From Cadophora sp. MPI-SDFR-AT-0126 (lineage: Eukaryota; Ascomycota; Leotiomycetes; Helotiales; Ploettnerulaceae), in assembly GCA_020747065.1 (NCBI GenBank), contig JAGMVK010000001.1:2108001-2172000 (forward strand): a DNA stretch of 64,000 bases. Direction: 5' to 3'. The notes under the pieces are model-generated. The model worked only from the letters and a program-made list of their open reading frames with translations. It was not told the origin of the DNA and did no database searches. Positions 47,289-57,892 of the stretch are shown piece by piece; positions within the stretch are counted from its first letter, which is position 1, and each line of letters opens with the position of its first letter. The translations under genes and the position numbers were made by a program.

Positions 47289-47620
47289 AAAGACTTGAGG
47301 TCGGGAGCCATCCATGGCGGATACCTGCCTCATATCTTCCGTGAATTTTCCTTCTCCTAATGACAATGCTGACATTGAGTTGCCCCCACGTCTTCGGTAA
47401 ATGCTACCTTATCAGGGGCAATTGTGGTACTACACTTGACTATTGCGGTACTCCGGATGGGTGCTAGAACACGTTCGGTTCTTTCACTCATGTAGAAATC
47501 GATGGCAAATGCTGTTCTGCGTCTTCTACGAAACATCCTATGCATGTCCTGTCAAGGAAAATTGTGAGAAATCAGCAGTTTTTTGTGCTGCCAGGCTTCT
47601 CGTGCTGTTGAAAGTGCCAC
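47240..47620 (+). pseudogene. Decayed CBM18 repeats after the LysM gene
   Basis: After the stop at 47288, CBM18-like pieces continue: GNCGTTLDYCGTPDGC ending in TAG at 47464-47466, then NTFGSFTHVEIDGKCCSASSTKHP. One base change (TAG to CAG, Gln) would rejoin the two, as in normal CBM18 arrays where CQ precedes the next linker. A frame shift follows near 47540. This suggests a longer ancestral protein with several chitin-binding modules that has lost its end. An alternative intron from about 47247 to 47415 gives a different, also short, C-terminus. Confidence 0.5.
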
Positions 47621-48051
47621 TGATGAGATCTTTGGAGTCTGGTACTTGGAAAGAAGCAGCGGGAACCGGGCAGTCCGACAATATCACCTTCGATTGACCT
47701 GCATCGTACCTGGACTGCAAGTATTCCCCGTTGTATCGAGCAGTCCGGTCTCCAAACACAATCCAAGAAGGGTCGGTTCCATACTTCTTCGCTAAAAGAA
47801 CCCCTAAATGGCGATCCGGCCCGGATCTCGAGCCAACGACCTGCCTAGCTAGGCGAGTGAGTCGCTTGCAGGCCCCCGCGCTTCGAAATAACCTACTCTA
47901 CTTCTCAACTATGCCTCGACTGTAGATCTCCAACCTTTGGCAACTTGCAAACTACATCTACATTTACGCCTCATTCTCAAAACAAGTAGCATAAGATCCT
48001 CGTCCTCGTCCGCAATCACACTCTTCTCCCGCTTCAGACTCAGATCGTACG
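47621..48051. other. Intergenic region with a GC-rich palindromic patch
   Basis: No gene recognised. A perfect 12-bp palindrome (GCCTAGCTAGGC) lies at 47843-47854 in a GC-rich patch of about 60 bp. A tRNA was considered and not supported. Confidence 0.4.
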
Positions 48052-48630
48052 ATGTCAGCCACTCGACCGCTGACCACTTTTCATCCCTTTCTTCGCGTTC
48101 CTAAGGAGATCCGCCTCCAAATCTGGAGAGCCCACCTTACTTTCTTTGGGTCCAGGACTGTCACCATTCGCTCCGATTGTCTTAACGATTGTGAACGGCC
48201 ACTTCAATACTTTCGCTCTTCCGATCCAGTCCCATCTGTTCTCCATGTCTGTCATGAATTCCGTCTGGAAGCACTATCGTTCTATGTACCTGCTTTTACG
48301 AACGGTTCGAGTCCGCGCTTCACGTGGATCAATTTCTATCACGATACTATCAACCTTCATGATGAAGATCTGTGCAAAGTTAGAGCGCTTGACAAAAGCT
48401 GCATACGACAATTGATAATCGACACTGGCAGCCCAATGTACTTTCATGGGGACTGCCTAGGCGAATTCGAGCCCATGGTGAATCTTACCAAACTAAGAAT
48501 CATATCTCCTCAATCTTACTATGCTTGGGACACCCTGGTACGCCACATGCGCCAGAATTTTACCAAGTGGCTTGCTCATATTCCCGGATACGAGTGCCCG
48601 GAGATACGGATCATACAGAAAGGCACGTAA
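48052..48630 (+). CDS. 2EXR domain protein
   Basis: A 192-aa single-exon protein. It opens with FHPFLRVPKEIRLQIWRAHL, the 2EXR signature (F-x-F-L-x-L-P-x-E-[IL]-R-x-x-I-W) common in lineage-expanded fungal proteins, followed by VPSVLHVCHEFRLEALSFYVPAF, typical of the family's second conserved block. The C-terminal half is short compared with other members (often 250-400 aa), so this may be a shortened copy. Function unknown. Confidence 0.82.
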   Translation: MSATRPLTTFHPFLRVPKEIRLQIWRAHLTFFGSRTVTIRSDCLNDCERPLQYFRSSDPVPSVLHVCHEFRLEALSFYVPAFTNGSSPRFTWINFYHDTINLHDEDLCKVRALDKSCIRQLIIDTGSPMYFHGDCLGEFEPMVNLTKLRIISPQSYYAWDTLVRHMRQNFTKWLAHIPGYECPEIRIIQKGT

Positions 48631-49666
48631 TAGGGGTTGAAAGTTCATAAGTACGATGGTTGGGACAGAACAAGGTCGATTCGCTTATTCAAGAGGAATG
48701 CGAGGAGCAAACCTGGACAGGTTTCGGATGCGTGAAAAATCGATAGAGATTCGGGCCAAAAGATGCCTACACCATCCTTCCAAATGCTTGCTGTGTTTTT
48801 GGAAGTGTCAAAGAGGAAGGGTGGTTTTGTAAGTGGACAGAGATAAGCACAGTGCGGTGCATCTCGGTGACTACCTTGAGCCTGGCAAATAGTTCGAGTT
48901 GGTCTCCAGTCGTGTTGCGCGGCTTAGCGACCGAGTAACGAGGATGGAGATGTTGTATACCATCCGAGCCTCTCCAATTACGGCGAAAGAGATTCCAACT
49001 GAGAAGGCTCGTCGATCGTTTCCAAATGATAGCCGAATCTTGACTTTTACTTTCCTCAGCCGGTGAAAAGATACTCAACATTTTAAATATTACTATTCTC
49101 ATGTATGGCACTAATGATGTGCTTTGTCTCGCTCTTCAATTAAAGGAATCCTTTTAGCTGCTGTGCATACTAATAATTAACCTTGAAAATATGTATGTGC
49201 ATTCATCTTGGAATGAAAGCACTTTGCTGTCGATTTGTTGACTCGCAAAAGCGAAGCTTGTCACGCCCGAGCTTGCCAGGTCTTCAGCCCGCACGCCAAC
49301 AGTCCGTATCGGCTCCTTTACGACACAAGATAATTTCACAGGATTCTTCACATGCACCCAGAAATAGATGTCGTACAACTCCAACATCCACCAAATATCA
49401 GGGTCGGCGCCGGTCTTTCGGAATGTATTCACGTGAGCTGACTGCGACTTAAGGTTTACGTGAAACCACCTCTATTCCGACCTCACTGCATCACGCCAAT
49501 ATCAACAAGTCACCGAATCTCAAAACACAATACCGCAATCGAAAAAGGAAGCCAAATTCGCCACTTCACTCCGCTTCGCTTTCACTCCACAGTCCACTCG
49601 CGTCGTCACTCGAACACATCACAACACAACACAACAATCCAAGCTCCTTCAACCCAAACAAGCACC
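48631..49666. other. Intergenic region, no gene recognised
   Basis: About 1 kb with short ORFs lacking domains. It should include the promoter of the DUF7704-like gene. Confidence 0.45.
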
Positions 49667-50164
49667 ATGGCCACCCCCAAATCCATAACCCACATCTCTC
49701 TCCTCTACCGCCTCTACTTCCTCTACTGGGAGCCCTTCGGCGCCTTAGCAGGAACATATCTCTGTATCTTCAACCCCCAACGCTTCCTCTCCGGCACCGT
49801 CCCCCTCCCCGCCTACCTCGCCCTCTCATCCCCCTCCACATCCCCATCTTCCCCAACTCCGCGCACCATCCCCCTCGAACCCCTCCTAACCATGGCACTA
49901 ATCAACATCGCATCCCTGTACGTGCTCTTCGCCATTACAGAGGGGGTCGTGCTCCGCCTGACGCGCCAGAAGAGCGTGTGGCTGGCGATCATCACTGCGA
50001 TGGCGTGTGCGGATGTTGGGCATTTGTATGCGGCGTGGTGGGTTGCGCCGGCTAGGATGGGTGATGTGGGGAAGTGGAATGGGGATGAGTGGATTAATTA
50101 TGGGACGCTTTTTGCGGGCTTGGGGTTGAGGGTGCTGTTTTTATTTGGGGTGGGGAGGAGATGA
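49667..50164 (+). CDS. DUF7704-like fungal integral membrane protein
   Basis: A 165-aa protein with about four hydrophobic spans: LYFLYWEPFGALAGTYLCIF, LLTMALINIASLYVLFAITEGVVL, SVWLAIITAMACADVGHLYAAWW and GTLFAGLGLRVLFLFGVG. YRLYFLYWEP near the start and ADVGHLYAAWW in the third span match a widespread fungal family of unknown function (my recollection of the DUF7704 profile). The ATG at 49667 is chosen because the upstream in-frame part (from 49460) is composition-biased and the ATG sits in a good context (CACCATGG). It converges with the laccase gene, 272 bp away. Confidence 0.78.
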   Translation: MATPKSITHISLLYRLYFLYWEPFGALAGTYLCIFNPQRFLSGTVPLPAYLALSSPSTSPSSPTPRTIPLEPLLTMALINIASLYVLFAITEGVVLRLTRQKSVWLAIITAMACADVGHLYAAWWVAPARMGDVGKWNGDEWINYGTLFAGLGLRVLFLFGVGRR

Positions 50165-50436
50165 GGGAGGCGGACGGGTAAGGAAAGGGATGGGAAGGGA
50201 AGAAGATGAGGCGGGAAGTGGTGGAATGGTGGAGATTCAGGACCCTGGAGGAATTGGAACTAGAATGGATGTTTTGATTGCCAATGATACATTAAACTTG
50301 TTTAAACAAACACCACGAATGCCCTAAAACTCCTGCAATGCAGCCATGCTTCTCAGCACCCTCTACCGGAACTCCACCCCATGCAAGTAAATATAAATGC
50401 GAAAGTTTCCGTATAATCCCCACCCGCTCCCCTCAC

Positions 50437-52515
50437 TCACAACCCCGAATCAGTCTTCGTCGGCGGCCGCCCATTATACCACTTGTCCCAGGCCTTACAA
50501 TTCTCCTTAACCTTCGCCAAGTTCATACTATTGGGAATATCCTTCTCCCTTTCCAAAAACTGCACCGCCAAACCCTCACTCACATGCCACGCAATATGGC
50601 AATGCATCAGCCACGCCCCAGGATTATCCGTCTGGAAAGCAATCACGAGCCATCCATTCGCCGGCAGCATGGCCACGTCCCGACGAGTCGGGTTGTCAAA
50701 GTTCAGGTCCTCGATGTTGTCTGCTGTGAACAGGGTAGGTTTGGCGGTGCCGTTTACTGGCGGGGGCGCGATGTCTGCCGGGTCGGAGATACCGAGGATG
50801 AACATGTCGTGCCCGTGCAAGTGGATGGGGTGGGCGACGCCGTTGGAGTTCTGTATGACCCAAAAGGTGTACTCGTTCTTGTGTGGAATCTCGATGATGC
50901 CGAGTTCGGGATTTTGGTGGAAGGAATTGTCTCCTTCATTGATATATTGGAGGGTTGGTTTGTCCCAGTTGACGTTGATTGAGTTTCTATACATGTTAGT
51001 CTGGAATACGTACAAGACCATGGTAAGAACATACCCATTGATGGTCCAGAAGAATATCTTCTTCTCGTTCTGCTTCAATCCCACGGTCAGAGTGCTGGTG
51101 CCGTTGTAACCGTAGACTTTCTTGAACTCGTGCTTGGGCACACTCTTCTTCAATACAGGCTCGAGATCGACCTCGTCATCACAGCCAGCAGTGTAATTTG
51201 CAACAGGCTTGGAAGTGGGAAGAGCCAGAGGAACACTCTTGTAGTTGAAGATGCCGAGGATTTGTCCGTTGTTGTCATTTTCACCACAACCTTTCTGAAC
51301 TTCGGCACGGAACCAGTAGTTTGCTGGCTTTTCTGAAGCAGTGAAGATGACATCATATCGCTGTCCAATGGCAATGAACAGCCAATCAGTCTCATATGGG
51401 ACGATAGGGACGAAATCAGCTTGGATGACTGTGAACTCATGAGAGTCAAGGGACGCCATGAACGCATTATCGACTGCAGTATTGACAAGACGAAGACGGT
51501 ACTTCTTGCCTGGAATCAAGGTAGTGTTGAAGTAGTGACCGCCTGTCTTGGCGACGTTCATATTGGCACCATTGATCAAACCGTTGCTTGCTGATGGAGG
51601 TCCCCGTTTGCCCGGAATTGGGGTAGTGCCGTCGGCGACACGTCCGAGTTCCCACATAGATTTATAATAGAAATCAGTGAGCGCGACAGGGCCAAGGTCG
51701 ATATCGTAGTCAGCTGAAGCAGGGCCATTGATCTGTATGGTCCCGACTATCCCATCTCCGTATTGGTGAGAGAAATGGCTGTGGTACCAAGTTGTCCCGT
51801 ACTGTGTAGCTCTGAAAGAATATCTGCGGGTGGCTCCTGGTGGAATTGGACATTCAGTGACGCCATTGACGCTAAGGAGGTCAGCACTTGTCAACTGATG
51901 GTTGGCATGATGCTTACCCATCCTCAGTGCTTGATCCGACTTGTGTAAAACCGTGCCAATGTATACTAGTTCTAAGGACTGTTAGTAGAGCAATCTACAT
52001 CGAATCAATGAACTTACCCATTGTCTTGCATGCTGTTGGTAACATCAATCTCGAGCATATCTCCCCAATCTATTCATGTCAGTAAGTCGAGAGTTAGGAG
52101 AATCATGTGACTGACCTGCAGTGAGCAGCGGCCCAGGATACTGTCCATTGATTACCAGCATCTGCCTGGATGTGCCATCTGGTGACAAAGTCATGTTTGA
52201 GATGTTGAGGTCGAAGTGAACAGTCTTCCCAGTCTTCGGCCACCTCTCTTCAGAATCCGTCTCAACTGTGTAGTCACCCGTCCAACAACTCCTCGACTTT
52301 GGACCATTCTCACAATTTTTCTGCCCCCATCCTCCATTTTTACCTCCATGGTAATTTCTGTTGTCGTTCTGTCCCCACCCTACTCCTTTATGCCATCCAT
52401 GTCCGGACCCAGATCCGGTGTATTGACCTCTTTCTTGAACATTCGATTGTGGAATTATCGATGCAGATCCAAGTCCAAAAATCAGAGCACTAGAAAACAA
52501 CGTGGCGAGCAACAT
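50437..52515 (-). CDS. Secreted laccase (multicopper oxidase)
   Basis: Extracellular oxidase of phenols, reducing O2 to water. Five exons (52515-52116, 52069-52018, 51971-51918, 51871-51035, 50986-50437) give 630 aa; three introns are 46 nt. All four copper motifs are present: L1 HWHGF (rebuilt by splicing as NGTSIHWHGF), L2 WYHSHFSHQYGDG, L3 HPIHLHGHD and L4 HCHIAWHVSEGL. Leu 10 positions after the L4 Cys marks a medium-high potential type. The protein ends DSGL, the C-terminal plug of ascomycete laccases. After the signal peptide (MLLATLFSSALIFGLGSASI) lies a Gly/His/Asn/Trp-rich linker of about 50 aa (units like GWGQN) before the first cupredoxin domain, not seen in most laccases I know. 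Confidence 0.95.
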
Positions 52516-55500
52516 GATGAAAGAAACGTCCTCCTATCCGAGGAATGGTAAATTATAACCAAACAGATGATTGCGTGTACAAGCCAACGAAAGATGAGTG
52601 ACGAAGGAAAACAAGCAATGCCGTTATACAGAGAGCGAATGTGTATGATCCTTCTCATGCAGAGGGGAATTCCGAACCTCTTATATTAAAAGACATGTAT
52701 CCAACTGAAGGAACGTTGCATGGGATTCAAGCTGCCTGGTTGTTGGTAATTGAAGTCAAAGATATTTTTACTGGAAGACTCACATCAGACACACAGCCTC
52801 TTACCCACCAAAGCCTGTAATACGCTGACTCTTAGACTACTTCCACGAGGCACAGCACTAGTGGAGGCTGAGAAGCATTCAAGTGAAGACTTGGCTCCCC
52901 ACTGGTACGAGAGGTTCGAATAGGCTTCTATTGCAGGTCGATTGATATTAGGCAAACTCTGACCGAGAACAGGCCCCAGAGATGACTGCTTGCAAGATAA
53001 ACAAACAAAATTGAGCGTCAGGCGAGAGAAAGATGAGATCCAAATTGGTTTCATCATTTTATCCGTCCTGGGAACCTGCCAGATAAAGTGGAAAGCGATG
53101 GTAGAACGTGGTACGGAGATCCAAGCTGCTATACCGCCAACTGAGAGATCTCACCGATACGATAACAAAAAGACCCCGGCTCACAAGGCTGAGAATTCCT
53201 TTGGGGCAGGGTTGAATGGGGGAAGGTCGCAACTGGTCCGAGAGCGTTGGTTCCATTGGTGCAGCGATCGATAGGCGAATTCGGTAAGCTTAATATCGGC
53301 CCAGCCCCGATCCACGTATCGGCCAGTTTAAAGGTTCGGCCAGCAACAACATTTAAGGTTAATGGTACCTCGTACTGATCACCTCTTCTCTTGCCGTCCT
53401 GGTAATTCCTTGTGATGATGATGATCGTAGAGCTCATAAATAAAGGGCTCGAATTGACGGACAAGATCGTTTCTCTTGGCATCAACCCTCAACAAATTCT
53501 TTGTTGCCTTCTGCTGGTAGACAAGAATACGCCTAACAAAAGCGTGATTCTGGAGCATGATCCATGGACTGGGGCGCAATACAAGCGGTTGGATCCTAGG
53601 TTGTGTTATTTTAAGTGACGCGCTTACGCCAACCATGCTGTGCCGCTCATTGGTGGCGCCGTAATCGGATATTCTGCTGCATCCTAATTCTCAGCATACT
53701 TCATTTTGGCAGGGCTGAAGTAACCTTGATCTGACTACAAGCCTTTCTCATCTCACGAGGTGGTCAACATAACATCAGACGATAATTTGGCTTCTCAGCA
53801 GTCGGAAATACCCACCGTCCAAGCTCCAATCCAGCTGCTGGGTTGGATACAGAGACGCTGTGCCACTGCAACTCTTGTGCAGATCCTCATTGCTTGATGT
53901 TGGATGAGGCTGACAGGGCTTGATTCTTCTTGGCCCACAAAAGTCGACACGAGACACTGCATGAGCCTGCTCCAGGATCGTCCGAGCATCATCATTCACC
54001 GCTGCGCTCAGATATCGATAACGTGAGACCACATTTTTGAAAGAAAGTATGTTTCTCCATGGCATTTCGTGAATAATATGCCGTTGTGGGAATTGTTTAT
54101 CGTCCATGATTCGCAGTTGTGTTATCAAAGCCCGTACTGCACCACTGATGATCACAAGCTTGACGCCCGAATCGGGTATCGCCGGACCATCGCGATGAAG
54201 AACATCTTCTGCTGATCTGACTTCAGACGAGGCACCACCGGACGTCCGTCAGATATCTTGATCAGACGAAGATCATCTACCCAAGGGTTCAAGAAAGGGA
54301 AAATAATAAATTGTTATTCGGATTCGCCGATGCAAATGGTGCGAATAAGGCAAAGAACGGCTCGTATCATTTCCACAATGAGAATGAACTTTGGAAAGAA
54401 ACGCGGTGAGCCTGTCGACGTCTTTGCGAAAAATGAGATGAACTTGTGAAACGTTGCGTCCACTACGGCCAGGATTTTCAACACGTTTTGCTTGCTACTT
54501 TTGCGGCTGTTGTAACTCAACAGCTCAGCCAAAGCCACCGAACCGAAAAATAGGTGCTAGAGATGTGACGAATCAAAAGCAGAACTACTGGACCCGAAGC
54601 ACGACAGAGCAGACTCTCATAATAGAAGCCGGATCCATGCCAATAGTTGTCCTTGTACTTCGTGTTCTTTCATTGCGAAGATCACGACCTTGAACTATCA
54701 AGTATGATTGCAAGGCACTTCTGGAAGCCAGAACAAGCCGAGGCACCTTGAGTTCTCAGCCAAGTGGACGCCCATGGTACGGCTCCGGCTGAAAGTTCGC
54801 CATTCGGAAAATGCTTCATCTGCCGAATGTGGCAATACAGAACAGGTGCCAAAGTGCTGAGAGCACCATCAGAGGGCTAATTTTCGTACCACCTTGCACT
54901 CGGCTCTCTCGTACCAAATGGTATCGCTGGGTCGTTGCAAAGATGAAGCACCTCTCCCCGCTTCAATCGACCGCGTATCGAACGGGGTAGGAGCGCTTCT
55001 CTGGCTCATATCTCCAGTACTGCACCCAAATATGGTGTCATATCTGCGCGACGGCTTCATGTGGCGTGGCGATCGAACAGATGTTTGATGAATCGACTGG
55101 AATGTATCCTATCCTCTCGGCGAGTTGTCCGCATTCAAACGATTTCTATTCGCTCTCGCTGATACATAAGCGTCCGGTATTCGAAGGTTAAAGGAGTTTG
55201 AAATCAATGGAGCCTCATTGTAGCCAGGTGTCATGGTTTGGCGCTGTTGATGTTAGGAGCTCGCGCTCGGAGTTCGGTATCGAGCCCACTCCACTTGCTT
55301 TACTTTATCTGTCGTATCGTATCCGTAACATGGACCTCGATATTTCGATAATTTGTACTTATTTGCCGCTTGGGTTATCTTTCGAGAGGGTAAGCATCAA
55401 TGACGCTCTCGGTTTGGAGATGTCCGGGTGTTGACTCTGGAGCGGCCCGAATAAAGTAGCTTCGATGACTCAGCAACTGCCAGTAACATTCTTGGTTCGG

Positions 55501-56077
55501 GCACTCAATATAGCAAATAAATTTGAGACATATCTAGTGGAAATTTTGTAATTCAATCAGGTATCTAGAACTCACAAAATGTTTTGGGGCAATTGTGTCT
55601 CGGTCCAGCAGCAGCTACCCGGCATCAGATTTTCAGGCTTTTACCCTGCATTTACAGGGCCATCCTGGCCAACACCGTGAATTATTCGCTAAAGTTTCAG
55701 GGGTTCTCCATCAAGTGCGGGGTAATTCTGTCCCCTGAATTCGACGATTAGTCCTGAAAATACAGTTGGCTACGCCTAAATGCTCCCTTCAACGTCCAAC
55801 ACAAGTTTAGAAATTTTGACATATCAGCTGTGTAGAGGAAAAGCACTACTCCGTTCAGGGTTGCTCAAATATTTGATTTAGCTCCGCATCTTGATTTAGG
55901 TTCAGGTATGGTAGTCGCTGCCTTTGTTAACAAGCTGCCGAAGAAGCCTTGTTACCGGCAAGAACTTCAAATGACCTCGGCAAGCAGTCCATAAGGTTTT
56001 GAGTCTCATATTTTATTCAACTTTGGTAATGGGAAAGTCACTCATCTATCTAAGCTTGCCTTCATCAAGTTACGGAA
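52516..56077. other. Gene-poor region of 3.6 kb
   Basis: Between the laccase and the thioesterase genes. ORFs reach 126 codons (53775-54155, -) but none has a domain or a family-like pattern. The first part holds the laccase promoter. No repeat or RNA gene was clear. Confidence 0.5.
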
Positions 56078-56727
56078 ATGGCTCCTTGGAGTATTCTCTT
56101 CGACGCCAAAGAGCGCGATCTTGTGGCAAGGATTCAGGCCTTCATCGATGGGTACAAGAAGAGGCCAGACTATGAGGTATTTAACTGCCCTAAGAGGAAA
56201 AAGCCACGAGTCTCACAAACAGCCACTAATCTAAATCTAGGGCTTCGACGGTCCCCTAATGAAAGCCATTAAAATAGAATCAGCCTCAGTCACCCAGAAC
56301 AGCAAGACTTCCACACCAACAGCCAAAACCACATTCTCCATCCTAGTAACCCCCAACCTCCAAAACCCACGGGGTGCCATGCATGGTGGAGCGCAAGCTC
56401 TCCTAGTAGACATGTGTACAACGATGGCAATCGCGCCGCTCTCTACGGAGGTGTTCTGGAACTTTGGGGGATTGACGAGGACGTTGAATGTGACTTGTTT
56501 GAAACCGGCGCCCGGTGGTGAGGTTGTTTATATTGATTGTGAGGTGAGAGGGATTGGGAAACGATTGGGTAAGTTTCCTTTGATTATTTTTGACGGTTTC
56601 TAGCTGATGCTTCGTAGCTCACATCACCTGTACTCTAAGGAATGCAGATGGTGATGTTCTCGCACTAGGTGACCATGGGAAGGCTGCGATACCGATTGGA
56701 CAGGTGGGCTCTGGTAGTAAGATCTAG
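56078..56727 (+). CDS. Hotdog-fold thioesterase (ACOT13/PaaI-like)
   Basis: Likely acyl-CoA thioesterase. Exons 56078-56176, 56241-56568 and 56618-56727 give 178 aa in frame, the usual length. The hotdog motif is clear: TPNLQNPRGAMHGGAQALLVDMCTTMAI, with the HGG turn that starts the central helix, then VTCLKPAPGGEVVYIDCEV and, after the last intron, AHITCTLRNADGDVLALGDHGK, the typical end of the PaaI/ACOT13 fold. The catalytic Asn/Asp sits in the NPRGAMHGG stretch. A second possible acceptor in intron 2 (at about 56603) would break the frame of this ending, so the later one is chosen. Substrate chain length is unknown. Confidence 0.88.
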
Positions 56728-57892
56728 GTCTAATTTGATCTAATACAGTTTTCGAAAATTGTAGAAAGGAATCAACATTCATCTGTTCCTGATGGCCACG
56801 GCTCAGAGATCAGACAACCTGCGAAGTTTTCCGTGTTGATATCACAGGCCATCTTGGGACGCGTGAAAGGTCCAGGTGTGAGATATATACGAATGAGTGT
56901 ATGAAAAAGCTCCCTTTCAATGATTGAATTTCTCCCAAAGGGCCCGTCCATGTGGACCCTTCGCGACTTGTTTACATCTTTCCTCGACGCCCACAATTTC
57001 AGCTCCGTCGTTTTGAAATTTCAGGAGCGCGTGGGTCGCAGTGGGCGACTTCAACAATTGTCTGCGAATCATTCGATACAGGCCACTAGCCCTTACGCCA
57101 TTTATAGATTCGTGGATGTGATAATGGAGAGACGAGTCGTGGTAAACAGTCGAAGTTATCAAAACGTTGTTGTAACTTCTCACAACTTCTCTTTGTATTC
57201 GCAGACGAAGGTGGTGTTCGGAGAGCAGTCATGATTCCTCCCAACAAGGTTGCATCTCTAAAAACGTCGCTAGGCGGTGGAGATCAGCTTGCTGCTAGGT
57301 AAAAGAGCCGGCAGCCCTCTGTGTCTTCTCCAATCTCCCTATAATCTCAAGGATTGTACATACGTCCATCCGAGAGTACGAACTGGCTCATTCCTGGTTC
57401 GCAGGGCAGCGTCGTATCCAAAGTCGCAGGCTTAGTTGAGAACGACGTCGTCGTGGCTTGATCAATGTGAGGGACGGATGGCTTGCTGGAGCACTCGCAA
57501 TAGAAAACCACCGGATGACTAAGCACGAGCAAATCTATTCACACCTCCCGTTCAGACCCAACCTGCGAGATATGGACATGGCTTTTCTGCAAGGTTTCGA
57601 GACACGGAATTACTCATTTGCTTTACGATTTGTATCCCGCATTTGAATCGATTTTGCAAGTCGCCAGCGAATCTCGATGATCAGGCAGTGCGGCGCAGCA
57701 GCTCCTTCGATGCTAAAGGTGGGAGCCTGATCGAGTCCTCAACTGCATATCCAAAATCTAGATTTCTCCTTCATCACCATTCATAAAATATACTGCATTT
57801 ACAGACATAACCTATCGTCCAGTATTTGATATCCCACCATCTGTCTGAATCTTCCCGGAACCATCATCAACTAGATCGTCATTGCCTTGGGC
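56728..57892. other. Intergenic region upstream of the NACHT-ankyrin gene
   Basis: About 1.2 kb with only short ORFs. It should hold the promoter of the large gene. Confidence 0.5.

Noticed and set aside
47815..47890. Possible tRNA or tRNA fragment
   Set aside because: CGAG/TTCGAA boxes look tRNA-like, but no acceptor stem, A box or complete T arm could be paired on either strand.
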